Positions 1-7,891 of a stretch of DNA of 45,126 nucleotides are shown in pieces. Positions within the stretch are counted from its first letter, which is position 1. Each line of letters starts with the position of its first letter. The stretch is from CAZSIA01 sp045126355. Its GTDB lineage: Bacteria; Bacillota_I; Bacilli_A; Acholeplasmatales; Anaeroplasmataceae. The DNA lies in contig JBGVOE010000015.1 of assembly GCA_045126355.1 (NCBI GenBank), forward strand, positions 1 through 45,126, read 5' to 3'. The notes below the pieces were generated by a model. It was given only the letters and a program-made list of their open reading frames with translations, was not told the DNA's origin and did no database searches. Position numbers and translations under genes: made by a program.

Positions 1-57
1 GAGAGCATCTGCCTTACAAGCAGAGGGTCGGCGGTTCGAGCCCGTCATCCTCCACCA
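1..57 (+). tRNA. tRNA-Val(UAC), 5' truncated by window edge
   Basis: This is the 3' part of a tRNA. The anticodon stem TCTGC/GCAGA encloses the loop CTTACAA, so the anticodon is TAC and decodes GUA (Val). A T-arm with loop TTCGAGC follows, then the acceptor strand ATCCTCC, discriminator A and an encoded CCA ending at 57. The first bases, including the 5' acceptor strand and most of the D-arm, lie outside the window. Confidence 0.9.
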
Positions 58-65
58 TTAAAATT

Positions 66-141
<76 letters not shown>

Positions 142-152
142 CTGATTATAAT

Positions 153-183
153 GACTTTGATATTAAATCAAGGTCTTTTTTTA
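153..183 (+). terminator. Rho-independent terminator of the tRNA operon
   Basis: The stem GACTTTGAT / ATCAAGGTC (one G-U pair) has a 5-base loop and is followed by a run of T. It sits 11 bases after the tRNA-Thr CCA end. Confidence 0.8.
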
Positions 184-191
184 TTTTCTTA

Positions 192-200
192 TGATATAAT
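192..200 (+). promoter_or_regulatory. Extended -10 promoter for the 232-4292 cluster
   Basis: TGATATAAT is an extended -10 (TGn plus a perfect TATAAT). The expected transcript start is near 207, just before the GAGGTGG ribosome site at 219-225. No good -35 is visible, because that region is occupied by the tRNA terminator. The same extended -10 recurs before several other genes in the window. Confidence 0.6.
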
Positions 201-231
201 TTATATATCAGAGTTAGTTGAGGTGGATAAG

Positions 232-696
232 ATGAATGATAAGAAAGCATTAGGATTTAAATCTTATAAATTTATAATATTAGAACTTATCGCTTTTATT
301 TTATCAGTTTTAATGTTATTGTTATTTTTTCAAACTTACTATACAGAATCTAAAACTGAATTTACTATTATATTATTAGGCATTATTGCTTTTGGTTTGT
401 TGATTTATGTAAGTTATTTATTATTAAAAGCTATTATAAGACCAAAAGTAATTATTGAATATGATAGAAAAGGAATTTATCTAAATTATCGAAAAAATAA
501 AACGGTATACTTATTATATAAAAATATTAGTAATGTATATGCAGAAGAAATAACTGCTAAAGCTCATACTTATAAATTTGGATTTTTACATATACATACA
601 TTTGATGAAAAGTATAAAATAGGAATTATCAATGATGTAAAAGAAGTAGAAGAGTTTATAGAAAGTAAACGTTCAATTGATACAGATATATTTTAA
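232..696 (+). CDS. Small membrane protein, two TM helices plus PH-like tail
   Basis: Function unknown; 154 aa. Two hydrophobic helices (about residues 13-33 and 44-66) form a hairpin. They are followed by a cytosolic tail of about 85 residues that alternates short hydrophobic and charged stretches, as in bacterial PH (bPH/YcxB-like) domains. The opening strands IRPKVIIEYDRKGIYLNY and a closing helix (EVEEFIESK) fit that fold. The start is ATG 232 because GAGGTGG lies at 219-225 and the promoter -10 at 195-200; the reading frame is open back into tRNA-Thr, but that part cannot be coding. It is the first gene of a same-strand run that repeats this architecture. The PH-like call rests on pattern only, without an alignment. 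Confidence 0.6.
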   Translation: MNDKKALGFKSYKFIILELIAFILSVLMLLLFFQTYYTESKTEFTIILLGIIAFGLLIYVSYLLLKAIIRPKVIIEYDRKGIYLNYRKNKTVYLLYKNISNVYAEEITAKAHTYKFGFLHIHTFDEKYKIGIINDVKEVEEFIESKRSIDTDIF

Positions 697-729
697 TTTA
701 TTAAAAAGTATTGGAGGCGTTATAAAGAT

Positions 730-1359
730 ATGAAATTTATTAAAGATTTGAATGTAGGATTAACATATATAATTGGTTTTTTAATCATGTTTTCTGTATC
801 GTTATTTTGTTCTATTGTGAGTAATCATATTATTGTATGGATTTTTACAGGAATATTATTTATTTTTACTATAATATCTTTGTTTGTATTTATGACTTCC
901 TTTGTAAAAATAGATGATGAAGGAATTTCATTTTATCGACTTTCAAAATTAAATAAATTATATAAATGGGATGAAATTAGATGTTATGAAGATTCATCAT
1001 TCGGAAGACTTCCCATCATATTATTTACACTAAAAAATGATGAGAGTTTTTGTGTAGATAATAGAAAAAAGATAAAAAAAGAGGTAGAAAAATATTGTGG
1101 TGATATTCCTGATTTTTCTGATATAGGTAAAATTAATAATATTGAAAGATACAGTAACTATAAAGAAAAATTTATTGATCTTTCTGAGTGTGAATTTGAA
1201 ACAGTTCAGTGTCCTGATGAATACTGTGTTTTTTGTAATAAAAAAATGAAGACTGTATCAGAGAGTTGCTATCATACACAAAAAGGAAAAAGAAACTTTT
1301 ATATTTGTCCTACATGTTTTAATGACTTTAAAAAATATTATCGATTTAAGATAAAATAA
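730..1359 (+). CDS. Membrane protein, PH-like domain plus C-terminal zinc ribbon
   Basis: Function unknown; 209 aa. Two TM helices (about 11-32 and 36-57) are followed by a beta-rich PH-like stretch (FVKIDDEGISFYRL, then a Trp-containing strand YKWDEIRCYED). That resembles bacterial membrane PH proteins, where a strand with a W-x-E/D-I motif is common. The C-terminal 50 residues carry two CxxC pairs (CVFC and CPTC, about 30 residues apart), a likely zinc ribbon absent from its neighbours. A GGAGG ribosome site lies 14 bases before the ATG. It sits 33 bases after the previous gene and is probably co-transcribed. The zinc ribbon is directly visible; the PH assignment is inference. Confidence 0.6.
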   Translation: MKFIKDLNVGLTYIIGFLIMFSVSLFCSIVSNHIIVWIFTGILFIFTIISLFVFMTSFVKIDDEGISFYRLSKLNKLYKWDEIRCYEDSSFGRLPIILFTLKNDESFCVDNRKKIKKEVEKYCGDIPDFSDIGKINNIERYSNYKEKFIDLSECEFETVQCPDEYCVFCNKKMKTVSESCYHTQKGKRNFYICPTCFNDFKKYYRFKIK

Positions 1360-1396
1360 TCTAATCTAATTAAATTATTAAAAGAAGGGAGAGGCA

Positions 1397-2395
1397 ATGA
1401 TGAAATATTTTAAATATAAAAATATGAATAAAGTTCAAAGAATTGCCGATAAAGAATATCTTGCCTCTTTAGGTAAAGATAAGGAAAAGAAAATTAAAAG
1501 AAGTAGAAGATTAAAGAAAATATTAGAAGTTTTTGGTTTTATTTTATTTATTGCTTTATTAGCAACATTAATATATTTAATTAAATTAATACCAAAACCA
1601 GAATCTACATTTTTATTAATTCTTTATGGGCTTGGTACTACAATATTAGGATTGATTAGTTTCATTATTAGCGTAATGGCTACTATTATTTCTATAGTAT
1701 ATTTAATGGATAAAGTTGATTATGATTATCCTAGAATGAGTAAAGAATTTATTTCTAAAGCGTGTGAGCCTATTAGAAAGCATTATGGGTTAAGTGAAGA
1801 ATATTTAATTACAAAATGTTTTTCAGCTTCAAATTCTTATTTTAATAATCATGATATTTGTATTTTTAGATTTGATAATGAGATTAGAATTACAACAGAT
1901 ATTGTTAAAGGATTTATTAATGATCATTGTGATTTAGGTTGTTATTCAATTAAATTTGATGAATTAAAAGTATATAAAGCCGATTATGATAATAAGCGTG
2001 TTACTGTATTAGAATTTGGTAATGAAAAGTTTATTGTTGGAATTAAAGCTTATTCATATATAATTAAACTTATTAATACTAAGACATACAAATATATGTT
2101 TAATTCGTTATCTATAAATGATGAAGCTATCTATTTAAGAAGAGGTAAGAAGATTAATATTGTTAAGTTAAATAGTATTGTTAATGTTACTATGACAATT
2201 CCAATGTATTCTTCTATTGCAGGGTCTGGATGTAGTTATTATTATACAATTGGTATATTAGGAAAAGATTTGAATAGATATAGATTAAGTATAGTGTTAG
2301 AAAGAAATGAAGAAAAAGAACTTATTAAATTTTTGAAAGATAAAAATATTGAAGTTATTTTAAAATATTATGATAATAAACATGATGGTGATTAA
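1397..2395 (+). CDS. Membrane protein with two TM helices and a long PH-like cytosolic region
   Basis: Function unknown; 332 aa, the largest of the architecture series. A very basic N-terminal 40 residues (a Lys/Arg-rich patch around 30-42) precedes two TM helices at about 46-66 and 75-107. About 220 soluble, beta-rich residues follow, which could hold two consecutive PH-like modules (around 150-220 and 230-325), the second ending in a Glu/Lys-rich helix. The ribosome site GGGAGAGG precedes an ATGATG pair, and the first ATG is used here. The gene stops 2 bases before the PI-PLC-like gene, so translation of the two is probably coupled. Confidence 0.55.
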   Translation: MMKYFKYKNMNKVQRIADKEYLASLGKDKEKKIKRSRRLKKILEVFGFILFIALLATLIYLIKLIPKPESTFLLILYGLGTTILGLISFIISVMATIISIVYLMDKVDYDYPRMSKEFISKACEPIRKHYGLSEEYLITKCFSASNSYFNNHDICIFRFDNEIRITTDIVKGFINDHCDLGCYSIKFDELKVYKADYDNKRVTVLEFGNEKFIVGIKAYSYIIKLINTKTYKYMFNSLSINDEAIYLRRGKKINIVKLNSIVNVTMTIPMYSSIAGSGCSYYYTIGILGKDLNRYRLSIVLERNEEKELIKFLKDKNIEVILKYYDNKHDGD

Positions 2396-2397
2396 TT

Positions 2398-3384
2398 ATG
2401 AAAAAAGTATTTAAATTTATAGGATTAACTATACTAGGATTACTTGGTTTAATTATAATTGTATGTTTAAGTATAATTATTAATGGATCTTGTTTTGCTA
2501 CTTACGATAATGATGGTAAAGATTATAGCAACTGGATGGCTAATATTAAAGATGAAACCTTAGTAAATGAAATAGTTATGCCAGGATCACATGATGCGGG
2601 TAGTTACGGTATGGTTTGGTTAGGAGAGACTCAACAATTTAATATTGATGAGCAACTTCAAATGGGAGTAAGATATTTTGATTTGCGTGTCAATAAAACA
2701 GATGGTAAATATGTTATTTTCCATAGTATTATTAATGGTGTAGAGTTCTTACCTATCTTAGATTCAATCAAGACTTTTATTACCAGAAATCCAACAGAGA
2801 CTTTACTTCTTGATTTCCAACATTTTGAAGGTAACTCTCAAGCAGATGTATATAACTTTATAACTGAATATTTGTATAATAATAATTTATTAGTTGTTAA
2901 TGATACTGATTTATCTGATTTAGAATTTATTAGTAATTTGAAGATTAAAGACGCTAGAGGAAAATGTATTATTTTCTGGGGAGATAGAAGTAGTGATTTA
3001 TCTAATTATACTTTCTTAAGAAATAATGATGGATGCAGTAGAAGTGATATGTCATTAAATTCTTATTATATAAGTGATTATCATTATAATGATTTTGATT
3101 ATTTAGTTGAGGTTGCTTATCCTATTTATTTTGAAAATATTAAAAATAAAATTGGTAATGAGTCTAAAGGTATTTTTGTACTACAAGCTCAACTTACTGA
3201 TGGTAATTTAATATTTGGACCATATTCAAAAGAAAAGACAAATGATGAAAGAATTGCTGAGGTTATTAATTCTTTTAAAGATAGTAGTGATTTAAAATAT
3301 CTAAATGTTATTATGAGAGATTTCTTAGATATTCATAAATGTGAAGAAATTATTAATCTAAATAATTATAAAGGTAATTTTTAA
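2398..3384 (+). CDS. Membrane-anchored PI-PLC X-domain phosphodiesterase
   Basis: Likely a phosphatidylinositol-specific phospholipase C-type enzyme that cleaves a phosphodiester in a phospho-inositol or related lipid; 328 aa. Residues 7-29 form one TM or signal-anchor helix, placing the domain outside the cell. X-domain signatures are in order: MPGSHDAGSYG (first catalytic His, H65, then D66), MGVRYFDLRV (D95, R97), VIFHS (second catalytic His, H109), and LLLDF (D139). In the Bacillus enzyme the equivalents are H32/D33, D67/R69, H82 and D118, and the spacing here is similar. There is only a weak ribosome site, since the start lies 2 bases after the preceding stop, consistent with coupling to the upstream PH-like gene. 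The substrate is not knowable from sequence; no host-targeting evidence is present. Confidence 0.8.
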   Translation: MKKVFKFIGLTILGLLGLIIIVCLSIIINGSCFATYDNDGKDYSNWMANIKDETLVNEIVMPGSHDAGSYGMVWLGETQQFNIDEQLQMGVRYFDLRVNKTDGKYVIFHSIINGVEFLPILDSIKTFITRNPTETLLLDFQHFEGNSQADVYNFITEYLYNNNLLVVNDTDLSDLEFISNLKIKDARGKCIIFWGDRSSDLSNYTFLRNNDGCSRSDMSLNSYYISDYHYNDFDYLVEVAYPIYFENIKNKIGNESKGIFVLQAQLTDGNLIFGPYSKEKTNDERIAEVINSFKDSSDLKYLNVIMRDFLDIHKCEEIINLNNYKGNF

Positions 3385-3408
3385 TAAGTTGATTTAGGAG
3401 TGAGAATT

Positions 3409-3798
3409 GTGTTTTTGAAATTTGATACATTTGAAGAAAAAACTAATTATGGAAGATCTTTTATTGAAATACAATTTTGCAAGCTTAAAAAAGGGACTAG
3501 TCTTAGAAAGATAGTGTCAGTAAATAGTATTAAACATCATGAATTAGATTCTTTATACATTCATACTTCAGATATAGATAATTTTATTGATAATTATGGA
3601 GATGTTTTTAATGGTGGTGTTTATAACAATTTAAAAACAGGATTTATCGATATATGTGGAATTAATTATTATAAATCTGAATTGATAGAAAGTTTTATAA
3701 ATCTAATAAAATCTAAGTCGTTGCCAGAATACGAAAAGATAATTTTATGGTTGGAAGAAGCATTACAGCATAATGGGTTTTATATTTTAGGAATTTAG
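3409..3798 (+). CDS. Hypothetical soluble protein in PI-PLC cluster
   Basis: Unrecognised protein of about 129 aa with no signal peptide or TM helix. It begins MFLKFDTFEEKTNYGRSFIE, is mixed alpha/beta in look, and ends in a helix and hydrophobic tail (NGFYILGI). A GTG start at 3409 is preferred because AGGAG ends 8 bases upstream; the in-frame GTG at 3400 overlaps that ribosome site. It lies 24 bases after the PI-PLC gene and 29 before the next membrane protein, so it belongs to the same transcription unit. The pattern of short strands and a C-terminal helix could suit a small immunity- or scaffold-like protein, but nothing supports a function. Confidence 0.55.
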   Translation: MFLKFDTFEEKTNYGRSFIEIQFCKLKKGTSLRKIVSVNSIKHHELDSLYIHTSDIDNFIDNYGDVFNGGVYNNLKTGFIDICGINYYKSELIESFINLIKSKSLPEYEKIILWLEEALQHNGFYILGI

Positions 3799-3827
3799 TT
3801 TTAAAAAGTGATACGGAAGGTGAATAA

Positions 3828-4292
3828 ATGAAAAGTATATATTGTTCTAAGTTTTGGATAGGATTTTTGTTTTTTACTATGATGCTTCATTTGTTTTTGA
3901 CTATTATTTCGATTTCTATTTTGGCCGATAATATAACTAGTGGCGGGCAAGGGCTAATTGTATTAATTATAATAGCGGTTATTTTGCAATTAATGTTTAT
4001 TGGTTGTTTTATAGGTTCTAACAGAATGGCTTCTATTATAACTTATGATGAAGAAAGAAAAGTTTTAATTAGAAAAGGATTTTTGGGAGGCTATCATTAT
4101 ACATTAAATGTATGTGATATAGTTGAAGTGGTAACTGCATCTTTTCCTAGAAGTGATAAATATTTTATTTTGATTGATAAGTATAAAACAAAAATGGAAC
4201 CAGGTAGCAAAAGTTCATATCTAAGCATTAATTATAGTGAACAGGCAAAAAAATTTATTAGTCAATTTTTTGATGTTGGTAATGTAAAGTGA
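3828..4292 (+). CDS. Small membrane protein, two TM helices plus PH-like tail
   Basis: Function unknown; 154 aa, the same length and plan as the gene at 232-696. TM helices lie at about 10-33 and 42-65. A cytosolic PH-like tail follows (SIITYDEERKVLIRKGFLGG, then DIVEVVTAS, ending with the helix YSEQAKKFISQFF). The ribosome site GGAAGGTG is 7 bases before the ATG. It is the last gene of the unit and is followed by a terminator at 4407-4439. It ends in TGA, one of the genes showing that UGA is a stop in this genome. Sequence identity to the other cluster members looks low, so recent tandem duplication is not evident. Confidence 0.6.
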   Translation: MKSIYCSKFWIGFLFFTMMLHLFLTIISISILADNITSGGQGLIVLIIIAVILQLMFIGCFIGSNRMASIITYDEERKVLIRKGFLGGYHYTLNVCDIVEVVTASFPRSDKYFILIDKYKTKMEPGSKSSYLSINYSEQAKKFISQFFDVGNVK

Positions 4293-4406
4293 TTTATAGA
4301 TATAGTTATTAGTGTATATGATAATAGGTATTTTTGTATTAATAGTGTTATTGTTAAATATATAAAAAAATCTATAAATTTAGCGAAAAATTTAATTTTT
4401 AAAATT

Positions 4407-4439
4407 AAAGGTTTTGATGAATTTCGTCAAAACTTTTTA
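4407..4439 (+). terminator. Rho-independent terminator of the PH-like/PI-PLC cluster
   Basis: The stem AAAGGTTTTGA / TCAAAACTTTT (one G-U pair) has a 9-base loop and a following T-run. It lies about 115 bases after the last gene. The stretch from 4293 to 4406 between gene and terminator is very AT-rich and shows no other signal. Confidence 0.8.
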
Positions 4440-4485
4440 TTTGTAAAAAAATGTTGTTTTCCCACTTTTTATCACACTACTTTTA

Positions 4486-4494
4486 TGGTAGAAT
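4486..4494 (+). promoter_or_regulatory. Extended -10 promoter of the DUF1538-PII operon
   Basis: TGGTAGAAT is an extended -10 (TGn plus TAGAAT). The transcript should begin near 4501, just before the GGTGG ribosome site at 4503-4507. This is the main reason for placing the start of the next gene at 4512 rather than 4485. Confidence 0.55.
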
Positions 4495-4511
4495 TATTAA
4501 TGGTGGTAGGT

Positions 4512-6035
4512 ATGAGGAAGTTATTATTTAGTAAAATTAAAGAATCCTTAATTTCAGTTTTACCTGTAACATTAATAGTTATTATTTTGAACTTTATACC
4601 ATTTATTAATTTCAATTTAGATATTAAAGAAATTATCACATTTAGTGTATCTGCGGTATTCTTAATTTTAGGAATTGGTTTCTTTACATTAGGTGCAGAT
4701 GTGGCGATGACTCCGATGGGAGGGCATGTTGGTTCAGGATTAACTAAATCAAAAAATATGAAGCTGTTACTTATTATTTGTTTTGCTTTAGGTCTTTTGA
4801 TTACTGTTGCGGAGCCTGATTTAACTGTTTTAGCTGATCAAGTTGGAAGTAGTATGATCATATTATTTGTTGGACTTGGTGTAGGTGTGTTTTTAATTTT
4901 AGCAATTTTAAAAATTATCTTTAAAAAAGATTTAGCTTCAATGTTAGTTTATTTTTATATGGTTTTATTTGCTTTAGCGTTATTACTACTTGCTGTTGAT
5001 ATGGATAACTTTAATTTAATACCTTTATCTTTTGACTCTGGTGGTGTTACTACAGGACCTATTACAGTTCCATTTATTATGGCTTTAGGTGTAGGGATTG
5101 CCGCTACAATTGGTGGAAAAGATTCAAGTGAAAATAGTTTCGGTTTAGTAGCAATGTGTTCTGTAGGACCTATTTTAGCGGTATTGTTGTTAAGTTTGAT
5201 TAATGGTGGAGATATCCAAGCTCCTAATGTTAATGATTATATGATTGCTGATAATATTTTATCTGCTACCTTACATACATTAGGAAAGACTACAGTTGAT
5301 GTAACTATTGCTTTAGGTATGGTTGTAGGATTTTTCTTTATTATTAATTTTATTTTCCTTAAATTACCAAAGAAGAAATTAATTCCAATTGGTGTTGGAA
5401 CAATATTTACTTATATTGGTTTAATTGTTTTCTTAACTGCTGTTCATATCGGATTTATGCCTATTGGATTTAAGATGGGAGAAGAACTAGCAAAAACTTC
5501 ACCTATCGTTGTATCTATTGTTGGTTTTATTTTAGGATTAGTTGTAGTATTAGCCGAACCTGCGGTTCACGTTTTAAATAAACAAGTTGAAGAAATTACA
5601 AATGGCGCAGTATCTAAAAAAGCGATGATGATTGCTTTAAGTATTGGTGTAGGTTTATCAATTTGTTTATCTGTTATTAGAATTATTTTTGGATTTTCAA
5701 TCTTATATTATTTAATCCCAGGTTATTTATTATCATTAGGTTTATCATTTTTTGTACCTAAGATTTATACAGCGATTGCATTTGACTCAGGTGGTGTTGC
5801 CTCAGGGCCACTAACATCAACGTTTATTCTTCCTTTCGCTATTGGTACTTGTGTTGCGATGGATGGTAATATTTTATCTGATGCTTTTGGTATTGTTGCG
5901 ATGGTTGCGATGACGCCCCTTATTACTATTCAGTTATTAGGTTTCACTTCAATTTCTAAAAAACGTTTAGTAGAAAAATTAGCTATGCGTAAGATTTTAG
6001 ATGAAGAAGATGACCAAATTATTCGCTTTTTATAG
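4512..6035 (+). CDS. DUF1538 multi-TM membrane protein, internally duplicated
   Basis: Integral membrane protein of 507 aa, recognised as DUF1538 (putative transporter of unknown substrate). It has two homologous halves offset by about 250 residues: MTPMG at 66-70 matches MPIGF near 316, AEPDLTVL near 100 matches AEPAVHVL near 350, and FDSGGVTTGP near 174 matches FDSGGVASGP near 424. Each half has about six hydrophobic helices, and the two Gly-rich FDSGGV loops look like re-entrant or substrate loops of an inverted-repeat transporter. Start ATG 4512 follows GGTGG and a nearby -10. The stop overlaps the GGAGG of the first of two PII-like genes, so a PII-type gate or sensor for this transporter is likely. 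The substrate is unknown; ammonium, bicarbonate or another anion would each be a guess. Confidence 0.85.
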   Translation: MRKLLFSKIKESLISVLPVTLIVIILNFIPFINFNLDIKEIITFSVSAVFLILGIGFFTLGADVAMTPMGGHVGSGLTKSKNMKLLLIICFALGLLITVAEPDLTVLADQVGSSMIILFVGLGVGVFLILAILKIIFKKDLASMLVYFYMVLFALALLLLAVDMDNFNLIPLSFDSGGVTTGPITVPFIMALGVGIAATIGGKDSSENSFGLVAMCSVGPILAVLLLSLINGGDIQAPNVNDYMIADNILSATLHTLGKTTVDVTIALGMVVGFFFIINFIFLKLPKKKLIPIGVGTIFTYIGLIVFLTAVHIGFMPIGFKMGEELAKTSPIVVSIVGFILGLVVVLAEPAVHVLNKQVEEITNGAVSKKAMMIALSIGVGLSICLSVIRIIFGFSILYYLIPGYLLSLGLSFFVPKIYTAIAFDSGGVASGPLTSTFILPFAIGTCVAMDGNILSDAFGIVAMVAMTPLITIQLLGFTSISKKRLVEKLAMRKILDEEDDQIIRFL

Positions 6036-6045
6036 GAGGTAGATT

Positions 6046-6465
6046 ATGCCGAAAAAATTAGTTAAAGAAAAAAAGGTAGCTAAATCTACTACTAAAAAAG
6101 AAGTTTCTAATGTTAAGAAAATTAAAATGCTTGTTACAGTTGTTGATAGAAGTAAAACCTTATTCTACTTAGATTTATTAGAACAATTTGAAGTTAATGT
6201 TCAAATGGTTTTATATGGTAAAGGGACTGCTACTTCTGAAATGCTTAATTTATTAGGTTTAGTTGAATCTGATAAAACAGTGATTTTATCTTATATTAAA
6301 GAAGATAGAGTAAAAGATGCCTTGGATACTTTAAATGAAAAATTTCAAAAAGTTAAAAATGGTAAAGGTGTAGCTTGTACAATATCTTTAGATAGTATGA
6401 TTGGTGTTTCGATGTATCAATTATTAAGTAATGATCGAACAGTTAAAGAAGGAGGAAAGAGGTAA
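6046..6465 (+). CDS. PII-like signalling protein 1 (Lys-rich N-terminal tail)
   Basis: PII-family-like protein of 139 aa. After a very basic N-terminal tail (residues 1-25), a ferredoxin-like beta-alpha-beta pattern starts at KMLVTVVDRSK. The GKGTA turn and the strand KTVILSYI follow, with a variable T-loop-like segment between. The closing strands ACTISLDSMIGVS resemble the PII C-terminal strand. No Tyr is present at the expected uridylylation site. A strong GGAGG lies 6 bases before the ATG. Its stop codon shares one base with the start of the second PII-like gene (TAATG), implying equimolar translation and possibly a heteromeric PII trimer. Ligand binding (ATP/ADP or another nucleotide) is inferred from the family only. 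Confidence 0.75.
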   Translation: MPKKLVKEKKVAKSTTKKEVSNVKKIKMLVTVVDRSKTLFYLDLLEQFEVNVQMVLYGKGTATSEMLNLLGLVESDKTVILSYIKEDRVKDALDTLNEKFQKVKNGKGVACTISLDSMIGVSMYQLLSNDRTVKEGGKR

Positions 6466-6800
6466 TGGAAAAAGGATTTAAATGTATATTAGCAATTGTT
6501 AATAATGGTTTTTCAGAGGTTGCGATGGATGCTGCTAAGGCATGTGGCGCAAAAGGTGGAACTATTTTACATGGTAGAGGTACTATTTCTAAAGATGCTG
6601 AAAAATTCTTTAATATTTCGATCCAACCTGAAAAAGAAATTGTTATGATTTTAGCTCCTAATAATTTAATCGATGGTATTTTAAAAGGATTATATGATGC
6701 TGTTGGAACGTCTACTCCAGCTAGAGGTATTGCTTTTGCCTTACCTGTTGATGAAGTTGTTGGAATTAGTACAGGAAATAAGAAAAAAGTTGAAGAGTAA
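6465..6800 (+). CDS. PII-like signalling protein 2
   Basis: PII-family protein of 111 aa, close to the canonical PII length of about 112. It has the first strand FKCILAIVNNG, the helix and turn AAKACGAKGGTILHGRGT (the Gly-rich turn before the T-loop), a T-loop-like stretch (SKDAEKFFNISIQPEK), the second strand EIVMIL, and the closing region TPARGIAFALPVDEVVGI. It lacks the conserved T-loop Tyr used for uridylylation, so regulation would be by ligand binding only. It is translated by overlap with PII-like protein 1 and is the third gene of the DUF1538 operon. Its end forms part of the terminator stem at 6785-6817. Confidence 0.85.
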   Translation: MEKGFKCILAIVNNGFSEVAMDAAKACGAKGGTILHGRGTISKDAEKFFNISIQPEKEIVMILAPNNLIDGILKGLYDAVGTSTPARGIAFALPVDEVVGISTGNKKKVEE

Positions 6801-6817
6801 TTTCTTCAACTTTTATT
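6785..6817. terminator. Bidirectional terminator between converging genes
   Basis: The stem AAAAGTTGAAGA / TCTTCAACTTTT has a 6-base loop, with A-run before and T-run after. It can therefore end the PII operon on the plus strand and the hydrolase gene on the minus strand. Confidence 0.85.
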
Positions 6818-6822
6818 TTGTC

Positions 6823-7761
6823 TTAACATTTAAAAAAATCTTTCATTTCTTTTAGATAAAGTTCTGGTTCAATTAAATAACATAAACAATGTCCAGCATT
6901 TGGAATTAAAACTAATTTAGTCATCTCTTTATTTGCATTATGTAATTTTATACTCATCTCATGTGGGATAAGTGGGTCGATGTCACCGTGGAATAATAAT
7001 ACTGGAACTTTAGCGTTTATAATAGCTTCTAAAGGAGTTCTTTCTTCAATATTAAATCTACCAAATATCCTAGCTCCAATTTTAATTAAAGGATAGAAGA
7101 TAGCTGGTGGTAATTTCATTTCTTTAACAACTTTTTGTATTACTTCTTTTTGGCTAGAGTAACTACAGTCAGCTAATACTCCAATTACATTTTTTGGTAA
7201 ATCCAATTCAGAAGCTAGGATAACAGTTGCGGCACCCATACTAACACCTGTTAATATGATTTTAGTATCTGGTGGGAAGTTTTCTACTACATATTTAACC
7301 CATGACATACAGTCGCGTCTTTCATTTACACCAAATGTTGTAGTATGTCCATCGCTTAATGATGCTGCACGTTGGTCAACTAATAAGACGTTATGATTTA
7401 AGGCAAAAGCTCTTTTAATTCCGCCGCTTAAATCACGTTCTGCACTACCACGGTATCCATGAAACATTATTTCTAAGACATGATCTTCTGTGCATTCATA
7501 ATATTTGGCGTATAATTTTAAATTATCAAAAGAAGTGATTTGAACTTGTTTATAAGATAGTTCTCTCATTTCTTTTTGCCATTTTATCATTAAGTCTTTG
7601 TATTGTTCGTATTCTTTTCCAAAAGGAATGTCATATTCATCTTTATCGTATATCTTTTTCTTTCCAATAAAGAAAGTTAAGAAGTAACAGATGAATGTTG
7701 TTAATAAGAAAAGAAATGTTAATGATAATAGAATAATTATTAAAATATGATACCACTGCAT
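6823..7761 (-). CDS. Membrane-anchored alpha/beta hydrolase (YqkD-like)
   Basis: Serine hydrolase of the alpha/beta fold, 312 aa, with one N-terminal TM helix (about residues 4-27) that tethers the catalytic domain. It has an oxyanion-region motif HGYRGSAERD, the nucleophile elbow GVSMGA (GxSxG), an acid in HGDIDPLIP, and a catalytic His in NAGHCLC, all in order. The length and layout resemble Bacillus YqkD-type hydrolases of unknown substrate. ATG 7761 is chosen over the in-frame TTG at 7779 because GGTGTG lies just before the ATG. It is a lone gene converging with the PII operon. An esterase, thioesterase or peptidase activity cannot be separated by sequence. Confidence 0.85.
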   Translation of the reverse strand: MQWYHILIIILLSLTFLFLLTTFICYFLTFFIGKKKIYDKDEYDIPFGKEYEQYKDLMIKWQKEMRELSYKQVQITSFDNLKLYAKYYECTEDHVLEIMFHGYRGSAERDLSGGIKRAFALNHNVLLVDQRAASLSDGHTTTFGVNERRDCMSWVKYVVENFPPDTKIILTGVSMGAATVILASELDLPKNVIGVLADCSYSSQKEVIQKVVKEMKLPPAIFYPLIKIGARIFGRFNIEERTPLEAIINAKVPVLLFHGDIDPLIPHEMSIKLHNANKEMTKLVLIPNAGHCLCYLIEPELYLKEMKDFFKC

Positions 7762-7834
7762 AATCACACCAACTTTCAATAAAATGATTATAACATAAAA
7801 TGTTATTATTCGACTTATATCATTTAGTATTTAT

Positions 7835-7862
7835 TTGATTTATTTTACATAATATGTATAAT
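7835..7862 (+). promoter_or_regulatory. Sigma-70/SigA promoter of the acyltransferase gene
   Basis: A -35 TTGATT (7835-7840), 16-base spacer and perfect -10 TATAAT (7857-7862). The expected start of transcription near 7869 leaves a leader of about 23 bases. Confidence 0.7.
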
Positions 7863-7891
7863 TGTAGTGTAAAAAGAAAATGGGTGTTAGT

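Noticed and set aside
4293..4406. Possible small gene or RNA between the PH-like cluster and its terminator
   Set aside because: No ribosome site with a convincing open frame, and no stable structure besides the terminator.
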